NCBI GenBank assembly: GCA_007694005.1 | Contig: RECN01000100.1 | Span: 62,001-126,000, forward strand | Length of the DNA: 64,000 nt | Direction of reading: 5' to 3' | From: Spirochaetaceae bacterium | Lineage (GTDB): Bacteria; Spirochaetota; Spirochaetia; DSM-27196; SKKC01 | In this document: positions 9,283-17,400 of the stretch, piece after piece | Numbering within the stretch: position 1 is the stretch's first letter | How the letters are laid out: every line of letters begins with the position of its first letter | The notes under the pieces: model-generated | Databases searched by the model: none | What the model was told of the DNA's origin: nothing | What the model saw: the letters and a program-made list of their open reading frames with translations, nothing else | Program-made: the position numbers and the translations under genes

Positions 9283-10225
9283 TTTTTGAGCCTCCAACCC
9301 GAACCCGGGGATCAATAAGACCGTAGGACAGGTCAACAACCAGAATCGTCAGAAGCGAAACCAGTGAATAGAAGACCAGTATGGCGACCGTAAGCGGATG
9401 ATCGTTTGCATTCAGTGAGTTCACCAGCAACCCGCCGACCCCCCCGATCGCAAAGATGCGCTCGATAACCAGCGAACCGGTCAGTATGCTCGTGAACATA
9501 GGTATAATGATATTTGCCAGCGGGAGAAGAGAGTTTCGCATCGCGTGTCGCACCGTCGCCTGAAATACGGTCAGCCCTTTTGTGCGCGCAAGCAGCATAA
9601 AATCCGAGCTGATGGTCTCAATGAGCTCACCGCGCAGATATCGGGTAACCCGAGCGATAGGCCCGAGAGCGAGGGCTGTGATCGGAAGAATCATCGACCA
9701 CCAGTACGGTGTGCCTCCGGGAGACGTCGAATACACGATGGGGAACCATCCAAAACGGAACGCGAGCGTATATTGCAGCAGCGTCGCAAATACAAACGAG
9801 GGAACGGACACGAACAGAACCACCGCGAACGAGATCGCGTGGTCGGTCCGACGGTTCTGAAAGAGTGCAGCAAGTATACCAGCGAGTATTCCTATCGGAA
9901 GAGAAATAAACAGCGACAGGAGATTCAAAAGAAGGCTCACCGGAATTCGGCTGTAGAGAACTTCCCACACCGGAACACTGACTCGTATCGCGATTGAAGT
10001 GCCCCAGTCACCCCGTGCAATGTTCTGCACGAAATACCAGTACTGAACGATCATAGGTTCGTTCAGTTGATAGCGGGCCTCCATTGTCTCCAACAGACGC
10101 GGTGGCAGATCGGTATCTTCATATATGGAACCGGGCATCAGTCGAATCACGAGAAATGCGATCGTCAGAATGACCCATAGCGTCAACAAGAGGGCAAACA
10201 GCCTTTGCACAGTATACTTGATCAA
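9275..10225 (-). CDS. oppB: Oligopeptide ABC transporter permease (OppB-like)
   Basis: 316 residues. The N-terminal helix YTVQRLFALLLTLWVILTIAFLVIRLMPG is the signature start of OppB/DppB permeases. Five more helices follow, and the EAA loop is LARTKGLTVFQATVRHAMRN. It lies 134 bp after oppA, and that gap contains stem-loops. This arrangement commonly lowers permease expression relative to the binding protein. It forms the translocation channel with OppC. Confidence 0.93.
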   Translation of the reverse strand: MIKYTVQRLFALLLTLWVILTIAFLVIRLMPGSIYEDTDLPPRLLETMEARYQLNEPMIVQYWYFVQNIARGDWGTSIAIRVSVPVWEVLYSRIPVSLLLNLLSLFISLPIGILAGILAALFQNRRTDHAISFAVVLFVSVPSFVFATLLQYTLAFRFGWFPIVYSTSPGGTPYWWSMILPITALALGPIARVTRYLRGELIETISSDFMLLARTKGLTVFQATVRHAMRNSLLPLANIIIPMFTSILTGSLVIERIFAIGGVGGLLVNSLNANDHPLTVAILVFYSLVSLLTILVVDLSYGLIDPRVRVGGSKNE

Positions 10226-10274
10226 GTGCTACTCCGTAGATGCAGAAATTACGATTAACGGAAACCGACGAAAG

Positions 10275-10347
10275 AACCGGGCCTCAACGAGACCCGGTTT
10301 CCAGTTTCGAACTGAAGGTTTCGTTACGAAAACGTAGTTACGTTTTC
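10275..10347 (-). other. Two strong intercistronic stem-loops between oppA and oppB
   Basis: The mRNA strand can fold an 11-bp stem with a 3-nt loop at 10275-10299 (AACCGGG arms extended by CTC/GAG, one U-G pair). A second perfect 9-bp stem lies at 10328-10347 (arms GAAAACGTA and TACGTTTTC). A smaller CAGTT/AACTG hairpin lies between them at 10302-10314. No long U-tract follows, so they look like processing or stabilising structures rather than a full terminator. Confidence 0.55.
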
Positions 10348-10359
10348 ACATGAACACAA

Positions 10360-12132
10360 TCAGTCGACGATACGCGCCCACTTCCAACCGTAGCGAAGGG
10401 CTATCGACCAGCCATCACTCATGAACTCAACACGATCTGATGCAAGACCAAACCCAAGTCCCTGTGTGACAGGTACGAATGAGGCGTCTTCAAGCATGAC
10501 CCGTTCGGCCTCTGCTATAAGTTCGAGACGGCCCTGAAGATCATCAATTGGCATTGCAAGAACCGTTTCGTACAGGCTGTCGTACTCGTCCGAAAAGTAC
10601 GGGCCTTTTCGCCTCGCCGTGCCTGAGTAGTAGTGAGCGAGTGCCGAGACAGGATTGAAATCGTCGTGTCCGGTACCGGTCCAGCCCAGGTCGAACGCAT
10701 TATTGTTATTCGGATACTCGCGAAGGCGCGCTGCCAGTTGTGACGACGGAACTGCCTGCAGGGAAATCTGCAACCGTCCACCGAACACCTGGTTCCAGTG
10801 CTGTTGCAGGTACTCACTGACCGCACGGCGTGCTTCTACACCTTCGTGGTAGGCAAGCTGTAGCGAAAGTGTATCAAGTCCCGCGTCGGCCATGGCCGCA
10901 TCGAACAGCTCGCGTGCGAGATCGGGATCGTAACCCAGGTTTGGTGTGAGGATCGCACGGGCTTCCGGGGTATTACGATACAAGGTGCCGTCGTCAACAT
11001 TCATGACGTGTGTCGTCGGAATAATGTAGTTAGCAGGTATTGTCGATGAGACCGAGGCGCTCGTTGCACGGTCAGTCGCAAAGAACAGGGCCTGCCGGAA
11101 TCGCACATCCTGCAGGATCGGTTTATCGGTGCTGAGCAGATTGATTACAATTCGCTGTACAGACCGCGCAGGAACCTCGATGATCCGTGGATCTTCGCGG
11201 AATCGCTGAAAATCGGCATCCGAGAGTTCGACGAAGTCGACTTCGCCACGCTCGAACAGCTGCATGACCGTCCCCGACTCCGCAATGACCCGGTTATTGA
11301 CGCCCGCGAGCCAGATCCGGTCGGCGAACACGTAGTTCGGATTCTTGATCGCCGTATACTCGGAACCCTGACGCCAGGAGTCCACCATGAACGGTCCACT
11401 TGAGACCATGCGGTCGACATCGGTACCGTAATTGGTCGTGCTTCGGTCTGCGTTCATGCCTGCCTCGTAGAGAGGTGGGTAAACAAGCGAAACCGAGAGA
11501 TTCGAGAAGAAGTTCATGAGCATGAACTCGGTGACCGGGAGAATCAGCGTAAACTCGAAGGTTGAGTCGTCGATAAGATCGATGCCGACGTCATCCCACG
11601 AGACATCACCAACGACGTACTCAAGCGCGTTTACAACCTGGACCTGGGATCCGTGAAACGCGTTCGCCCGGTGGTTCAGGAGGACTGGGTCCATGACCAT
11701 CTGCCAGGAATACAGAAAGTCCTCGGCGGTTATGGGCTCGCCATTTGCCCACAAAGCATCGTCCCTGACGGTGATCCTCCACACCGTTCCCTCGTCATCG
11801 ACGGGAACCGGCGGAGCGGCAGCGAGTTCGGACAGGATCTCGAATCCCACTCCACCCGGGCCAGGCGCGAAGCGATACAGTTTTCCCGTAATCAGGTTGA
11901 GAAAGTCCGCCGTATCAGTAGCCGCCTGCTGGTGCGGATTCAGAGTCTCAAGCGGGCGCCCGACAGTCAGTCTCAACATACCGGAACCGGTCTCCGATGG
12001 TGCATCGCCAACCGAAGCCTGAGCCGGTGCCGCTTCCTGTCCACCACCACCCCACGCGTGGCCAAGAAACAGCGTACCAAACAGTACGGAAAGAGCAAGA
12101 ATCCGAGCGGACTTGCGAATATATAACAACAT
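10360..12132 (-). CDS. oppA: Oligopeptide-binding protein (solute-binding family 5)
   Basis: 590 residues. The N-terminus RKSARILALSVLFGTLFLGHAW is a signal sequence followed by GGGGQEAAPAQ; there is no cysteine lipobox, so it is predicted as a secreted or periplasmic protein. The family 5 core shows LRLTVGRPLETLNPHQQAATDT, VWRITVRDDALWANGEPITAEDFLYSWQ (start of the SBP_bac_5 domain) and the C-terminal ...SDGWSIALRYGWKW. It captures peptides for OppBCDF. The ATG has GGAGG six bases upstream (12139-12143). It is the first gene of the operon, downstream of a sigma-54-type promoter. Confidence 0.93.
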   Translation of the reverse strand: MLLYIRKSARILALSVLFGTLFLGHAWGGGGQEAAPAQASVGDAPSETGSGMLRLTVGRPLETLNPHQQAATDTADFLNLITGKLYRFAPGPGGVGFEILSELAAAPPVPVDDEGTVWRITVRDDALWANGEPITAEDFLYSWQMVMDPVLLNHRANAFHGSQVQVVNALEYVVGDVSWDDVGIDLIDDSTFEFTLILPVTEFMLMNFFSNLSVSLVYPPLYEAGMNADRSTTNYGTDVDRMVSSGPFMVDSWRQGSEYTAIKNPNYVFADRIWLAGVNNRVIAESGTVMQLFERGEVDFVELSDADFQRFREDPRIIEVPARSVQRIVINLLSTDKPILQDVRFRQALFFATDRATSASVSSTIPANYIIPTTHVMNVDDGTLYRNTPEARAILTPNLGYDPDLARELFDAAMADAGLDTLSLQLAYHEGVEARRAVSEYLQQHWNQVFGGRLQISLQAVPSSQLAARLREYPNNNNAFDLGWTGTGHDDFNPVSALAHYYSGTARRKGPYFSDEYDSLYETVLAMPIDDLQGRLELIAEAERVMLEDASFVPVTQGLGFGLASDRVEFMSDGWSIALRYGWKWARIVD

Positions 12133-12145
12133 GTGAAGCCTCCAT

Positions 12146-12165
12146 TAGAGAAATATAGTTCTCTA
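12146..12165 (-). promoter_or_regulatory. Inverted repeat in the oppA leader
   Basis: Perfect 7-bp arms TAGAGAA and TTCTCTA separated by 6 nt, lying between the inferred transcription start near 12172 and the oppA Shine-Dalgarno sequence. It could be an mRNA hairpin or a repressor site. No matching second copy was found. Confidence 0.4.
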
Positions 12166-12181
12166 CTTATGTAAACTTGAT

Positions 12182-12200
12182 TAGCAATTTTTGTGCCAAA
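12182..12200 (-). promoter_or_regulatory. Putative sigma-54 (-24/-12) promoter of the opp-peptidase operon
   Basis: The minus strand reads TTGGCAC, five A residues, then TTGCT. The invariant GG and GC doublets are exactly 10 nt apart, as required for RpoN-dependent promoters (consensus TGGCAC-N5-TTGCW). The predicted transcription start is near 12172, giving a leader of about 40 nt. The surrounding 12166-12300 region is AT-rich, and no equally good sigma-70 pair was noted there. An enhancer-binding activator is not encoded in this window. Confidence 0.65.
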
Positions 12201-12391
12201 AATAGGCTACACACTAAGTCTATTAAAGATAACGAATTAAAGATAAACGTAAGTTTTCGAAACAAATTAATGCTACATGTTCGTATTTTTCACTAGTTAT
12301 AAACACGAATATGTAGGGTCATTTACCACACGCCGCTGCCAGAATCCCCCGCGTGGCCTCGCACCCGAACATAGTGTAGAATGGTCTCACC

Positions 12392-13393
12392 ATGAAAAAC
12401 CGTGAAATCCGTCTGAAGCAGAACCCTGTCGGCACTCCCAAAGAGAGCGACTTCGAGCTCGTTGAAACCGAGCTTTCCAGTCCTTCCGAAGGTGAGGTGC
12501 TCGTTCGCAACCACTACATGTCGGTGGACCCGTATATGCGCGGGCGCATTGCGAAAGGGGCTTCGTACGCGGACAACTGGAAACCGGGCGAGGCGATGCG
12601 TGGCGGTTGTGTCGGCGAGGTCGTCGAGTCCAGGGCCGAGAGTCTTCGCCCGGGCGACTTCGTAGTCGGGGAAAAGGGATGGCGGGACTACTATGTGTCC
12701 CGCGCCGAAAAGCTCCGCGTTGTCGACGCAGAGGTAGCACCCGTGTCGACCCATCTCGGCGTGCTTGGGATGCCGGGGATGACCGCGTACGTCGGGCTGT
12801 TGAAACTCGCTGCTGCCCGCTCGGGGCAGACCGTCTTTGTCTCCGCGGCGGCGGGGGCGGTAGGGTCGCTCGTGTGCCAGCTCGCACGGGACGCCGGCTG
12901 CCGGGTTATCGGAAGCGCAGGGTCGCCTCAAAAGGTGGACTGGCTAACCGGGCGTGCCGGGGTCGATGTCGCGTTGAACTACCGCGAGAGCAGTAATCTC
13001 GCCGCCGACCTGAAAGAAGCCGCCCCGGACGGGATCGACATTTACTTCGACAACGTCGGTACGGATCATCTGGAAGCGGCGCTTGAGAACATGGCGATGC
13101 ACGGTCAGATCATCTGCTGCGGAATGATCTCGTCATACAACGCGACCGAAGCACCCGCAGCGCCCCGGAACCTGTCGCACATCGTCTGGAAGCGACTGCG
13201 TCTGCAAGGATTTATCGTCAGCGACCACTGGGAGCACTACGATGACTTCATTTCTGACGTCGCTCCCCGGGTTCGCGACGGCAGTATCGCCTACGAAGAA
13301 ACGGTGGTCGACGGACTGGAGAACGCACCGCGCGCGTTCATCAACCTGTTCAGTGGAAGCAATCTCGGAAAAATGGTCGTGAAGATAGTCTGA
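12392..13393 (+). CDS. NADP-dependent oxidoreductase, MDR superfamily (CurA/YncB-like)
   Basis: 333 residues. Zinc-independent medium-chain reductase: MSVDPYMRGRI near residue 45, the GMPGMTAYVGL segment, and a Rossmann motif AAAGAVGSLVCQLA with a following GSAGSPQKVDWL, typical of enzymes like leukotriene B4 12-hydroxydehydrogenase, prostaglandin reductase and bacterial CurA. The family reduces the carbon-carbon double bond of alpha,beta-unsaturated carbonyls using NADPH. It is a single gene, convergent with the Crp-type gene (9 bp between stops). No clear Shine-Dalgarno precedes the ATG; a TAGAAT hexamer ends 9 nt before it. Confidence 0.88.
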   Translation: MKNREIRLKQNPVGTPKESDFELVETELSSPSEGEVLVRNHYMSVDPYMRGRIAKGASYADNWKPGEAMRGGCVGEVVESRAESLRPGDFVVGEKGWRDYYVSRAEKLRVVDAEVAPVSTHLGVLGMPGMTAYVGLLKLAAARSGQTVFVSAAAGAVGSLVCQLARDAGCRVIGSAGSPQKVDWLTGRAGVDVALNYRESSNLAADLKEAAPDGIDIYFDNVGTDHLEAALENMAMHGQIICCGMISSYNATEAPAAPRNLSHIVWKRLRLQGFIVSDHWEHYDDFISDVAPRVRDGSIAYEETVVDGLENAPRAFINLFSGSNLGKMVVKIV

Positions 13394-13402
13394 GTCAAGC
13401 GC

Positions 13403-14143
13403 TTACTTTTCCAGGACGTTCGGGAGCAGCCGATCGAACTCGTCTTTGACGACATGGTAGCATTCGCAGACCCGTTCCTCGAGTCCCGGCCGGTCGATCA
13501 CGGTGATCTTCCCACGGTGGTACTCGATGAGTCCGGCGTCTTGAAGCTTGCCGGCCGCCTCCGTGACCCCTTCTCGGCGCACCCCGAGCATATTGGCAAT
13601 GAGTTCCTGGGTCATACTCAGTTTGTTTGACGGGAGTCTGTCGAGACTCAGGAGTAGCCAGCGGCACAGTTGCTGGTCTATCGAATGGTGACGGTTACAC
13701 ACGGCAGTCTGAGCCATCTGGGTCAGCATGGCGAGGGTATACCGAAGCAGCAGATGGTGCACCGGACCGGAACGCTTGAACTCCTGTGTGAGAATGCTGG
13801 CCTTGAGGCGCAACGCATCCCCTTCGCTCTGTATCACTGCCCGGTTCGGCATGCTTTCGCCGCCCATAAACAGCGCGATCCCGACGATGCCTTCGTAGCC
13901 GACAACAGCTATCTCGGCGGAGGCACCGTCTTCCATGACGTACAGAAGCGAGACGATCGCCGTCGTCGGAAAGTAGACATAATCGAGCTGGCCACCGGAT
14001 TCGTAGAGAACCTCACCAAGCGTCAGGTGTACCGGTTCAAGAAAGGGTCCCAGGCGTCCGTAGTCGTCCTCCGAGAGCACCTGTAGCAGGCGGTTTAGAG
14101 GAGGGTCAGAACTGTCTGCGGGATGTTCTGTTTTAGGACTCAT
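13403..14143 (-). CDS. Crp/Fnr family transcriptional regulator
   Basis: 246 residues from the ATG at 14143; an in-frame ATG at 14182 would add 13 residues. The N-terminal cyclic-nucleotide-binding fold shows HLTLGEVLYESGGQLDYVYFP and IAVVGYEGIVGIALFMGG. The C-terminal winged helix reads SMTQELIANMLGVRREGVTEAAGKLQDAGLIEYHRGKITV. There is no cysteine cluster for an Fnr-type iron-sulfur centre. The phosphate-binding arginine pair of true Crp is not obvious, so the effector is unknown. This subgroup is often found as stress or light/redox regulators. The gene is oriented away from the oxidoreductase and may be autoregulated through the inverted repeat upstream. Confidence 0.85.
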   Translation of the reverse strand: MSPKTEHPADSSDPPLNRLLQVLSEDDYGRLGPFLEPVHLTLGEVLYESGGQLDYVYFPTTAIVSLLYVMEDGASAEIAVVGYEGIVGIALFMGGESMPNRAVIQSEGDALRLKASILTQEFKRSGPVHHLLLRYTLAMLTQMAQTAVCNRHHSIDQQLCRWLLLSLDRLPSNKLSMTQELIANMLGVRREGVTEAAGKLQDAGLIEYHRGKITVIDRPGLEERVCECYHVVKDEFDRLLPNVLEK

Positions 14144-14149
14144 AAGCAC

Positions 14150-14197
14150 ATTATCGCAAAAACACTCACGCTTTGGAAACACCGTCAGCGTTTTTGC
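14150..14197 (-). promoter_or_regulatory. Promoter and inverted repeat of the Crp-type gene
   Basis: GATAAT at 14155-14150 ends 6 nt before the ATG at 14143, suggesting a leaderless message. Arms GCAAAAAC (14156-14163) and GTTTTTGC (14190-14197) flank the -35 region and could bind a dimeric regulator. Confidence 0.4.
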
Positions 14198-14244
14198 TTC
14201 ATGATCGCCAGGAGAAATTTTCAGCCGATGTACGGTATCTTACG

Positions 14245-14439
14245 CTACCACCTGCCGAGGCGAGCCCCGAAACCGGTGTTCAGGATTCCAAAGGCATCGA
14301 GGATGAATATGATCACGACAATAACAACAACGACATTCAGGATTTTCTTGATGTTACCCTGCATCGGAATGTAATTGTTGATCGCCCAGAGAATCACACC
14401 GACAACCACAAGAACGACTATCAACTGTATTAAAGACAC
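14245..14439 (-). CDS. Small two-helix membrane protein, Thivi_2564-type
   Basis: 64 residues with two hydrophobic helices (LIQLIVVLVVVGVILWAI and ILNVVVVIVVIIFILDAFGIL) around the conserved NNYIPMQGNIKKILN loop. This is the hallmark of the small Thivi_2564-type membrane proteins found in many Gram-negative bacteria. The function is unknown. GGAG lies just upstream of the ATG. It is 37 bp downstream of the cyclic glucan synthase gene on the same strand and may be read with it. Confidence 0.8.
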   Translation of the reverse strand: MSLIQLIVVLVVVGVILWAINNYIPMQGNIKKILNVVVVIVVIIFILDAFGILNTGFGARLGRW

Positions 14440-14476
14440 TGTTTGCTCCTTTCTTCGAACGGATGATGATGATAGT

Positions 14477-17400
14477 TTACGCTGTCGTTAGTACCTCCGT
14501 CGGTACGCTGCCACACATAGTCACGAGAACGTGGTGCTCCGACTCCGAGCGCTCGAGCTGTATCACACCGTCCGGTACCGGCTGTCCGTCCAACTCGACT
14601 CGCTCGACGCCACGATCACCGTGGTCGGGGTTTTCCACGCGCACGTGGTAGACAGCCGGGCCGTGGCGGTAGCGCAGCGTGAAACCGTCCCACCACGCCG
14701 GTATGACCGGAGCCAGGCGCATTTCTTCGCCGCGGATCTGAAGGCCGAGCACCTCCTCGACCCACGCGCGGTACATCCATGCGGCCGACCCGGTGTACCA
14801 CGACCACCCGCCGCGGCCGACGCGGCCCGGCAGGCGATAGACGTCTGCTGCAATTGCATAGGGTTCAACCGCGTACCGACTAACCGCCTCGGGGTCCCTG
14901 GTCTGCTCTATAGGGTTCAGCAGACGCAGCATTGTCGCGGCCCGCTCGCCGTCTCCACCGCGCGCCATGGCCATGGCGAACCAGAGCGCGGCGTGCGTGT
15001 ACTGCCCGCCGTTTTCACGCACACCCGGCGGGTATCCCCGGATATAGCCCGGCGACGGATCGCTCCTGTCAAAAGGTGGGTCAAAGAGCAGCACCAGCGC
15101 TTCGTCCGGGCGGACCAGATGCTCCCACGCCGATTGAACCGCCGTCTGCGTGCGCGCCTCATTTCCCGCTCCGCTGAGTCGGGCCCAGGATTGCGGCAGC
15201 GAATCGATTTTCGCTTCGGCGTTCCCGGCCGATCCGAGCGGAGCGCCGCTGTCGAAGAAGGCTCGCAGGTACCATGAGCCGTCCCACGCCGAGGCTTCTA
15301 TGCGACCGATAAGCTCAGTTCTCTGCAGGTCGAATGACCGACTGAGCTCTCCATCACCCTGCAGATCGCTCAGCTCCTGCATTCCTCGGAGGACGTCGAC
15401 CAGGAACCAGGCGAGCCAGACACTTTCGCCGCTTCCTTCGGCTCCGACAAGGTTCATGCCGTCGTTCCAGTCTCCGGTTCCCATGAGCGGCAGGCCGTGC
15501 GGACCGGCGGTGAGGCCGCGCTCGACGGCGCGACGGCAGTGTTCGAAGACGGTGCCGCGTTCAGTGCCGATCTGAGGTACAGCAAACACCTCGTGCTCCC
15601 CTGCTCCCAGTGGAGGTGCATTGAGGAACGGAACCTCTTCGGCGAGGACACTCGTGTCGCCGCTGATCCGCACGTAATGCGCAACCACAAAGGGTAGCCA
15701 GAGCAGATCATCAGAGATGCGCGACCTGATCCCGGCGCCTCCCGGCGGATGCCACCAGTGCTGAACGTCGCCTTCGGCAAATTGTCGCGCGGCGGCGAGC
15801 AGGATCTGTTCGCGGGCCAGTGCGGGTCGGGCGGTGGCAAAGGCCATGGAGTCCTGCAGCTGATCGCGGAATCCGAAGGCTCCGCCGGACTGATACGTGG
15901 CCGACCTGCCCCACATGCGGCAACTAAGGCTCTGATAGAGCAGCCAGCGGTTCAGGAGAATGTTTGCCGCGAGCTCGGGAGTCTGGACTTCAACGCTACC
16001 GAGCAGGGTGTCCCACCACGCCTGAGTGCGAGCGAGCGAGATCTCGAAGGCTCCGGCGCTGCTATACGCACGAATGAGTTCGCGTGCCTGCTCAAGCGAG
16101 TCGGTCTGCCCGAGCATGCAGACGACCTCTGCGGTCGCGCCCGGGGCCAGGTGTACGGATGTCTGCAGCGCTGCGCAGGGGTCGATACCCGCTCCGACGC
16201 GCGAGGAAAGCGAGACGCGGTCCATGGCCGCAGGTTGCGCCGCACTCCGATTACGTCCCAGAAACGCGGTGCGGTCGCCGCTGTAGGAGCTCGCTTCCGG
16301 TGTAATAGCAGCGAACGCGAGGCGACCGGGGTAATCCGGGTGGTAGCGATTGCGCGCGAGCAGCGCGGAGGACCGTTCATCCCACGACGTGGATACGTGC
16401 ATGTACGAAGACTCACGGTTCTCACCGAGAGTCCACTCCTGGTAGCAGGTTACCGAGAGCGTGCGCTCCCGCGCGGTCGCGTTCGTAAGCCGCAGCCGCT
16501 GCAGCTTGACCGGTTCACCACCCGTGTCTGACATCGGGACGAACACGGTAAGTTCCTGCTCTATGCCGTGACTGTTGTGCTCGAACACCGAATAACCCGC
16601 GCCGTGCCGTGCACGGTAGGCGCTTCGTTCCCGAATTGGCGAAGCAGTTGGCGACCAGTACGCGCCGGTATCCTCATCCCGTATGTAGATGACTTCAGAC
16701 ACCGGATCGACGACCGGATCGTTAGACCATTGAGTAAGACGGTTTCGCTGACTGTTGCCATACCACGTGAATCCGGCGCCGGTTTCCCCGACGAGTGTTC
16801 CGAAACTCGGGTTGGCGATAACGTTCACCCAGGGCGCAGGAGTATGTGATCCATCACCAAGATAGATCGCGTACTCGCGTCCACCGTCGGTAAACCCGCC
16901 CAGGCCGTTGAAGTAATGAAGCTCCATGAACCGCAGCTCAGCGGATGCATCAACAACAGCGCGCTTGCGAAGCGACTTTTGGGGTAACTCGGGAACATCA
17001 ACAGCCATCCCGAGCTGCTGGGGCAGGGAGCCGCGCGCGGCCACCAGTACGACCCGTGCGACGGCGGTCATCAGGACAAGGTCTTCGCGCGGAATCTGAT
17101 CCGCACTGACCAGGAAGGCTCCGTGGGGGTGGGCGCGCACAAGATCCTCGAGATGGTTGCGCAGCGGGTTCTCGTAGCCACTCGCCTCTTCGTTGACAAT
17201 AACAAGATCGGTCACAAATCCCTGCATGCGCCAGTAGGAGTGCGCCCGAAGCATCTGACGGACAAGACCGACATCACGGGTGTCCGCAATGCTGATCATG
17301 AGTATCGGCGCGTCACCCGAAATACCGTACGGCCACAAGCCGGATTGCCCTTTACCGTTCTCAACGATTCTCGGCCCCGGCGCGCGAAGGCGCGCATTGG

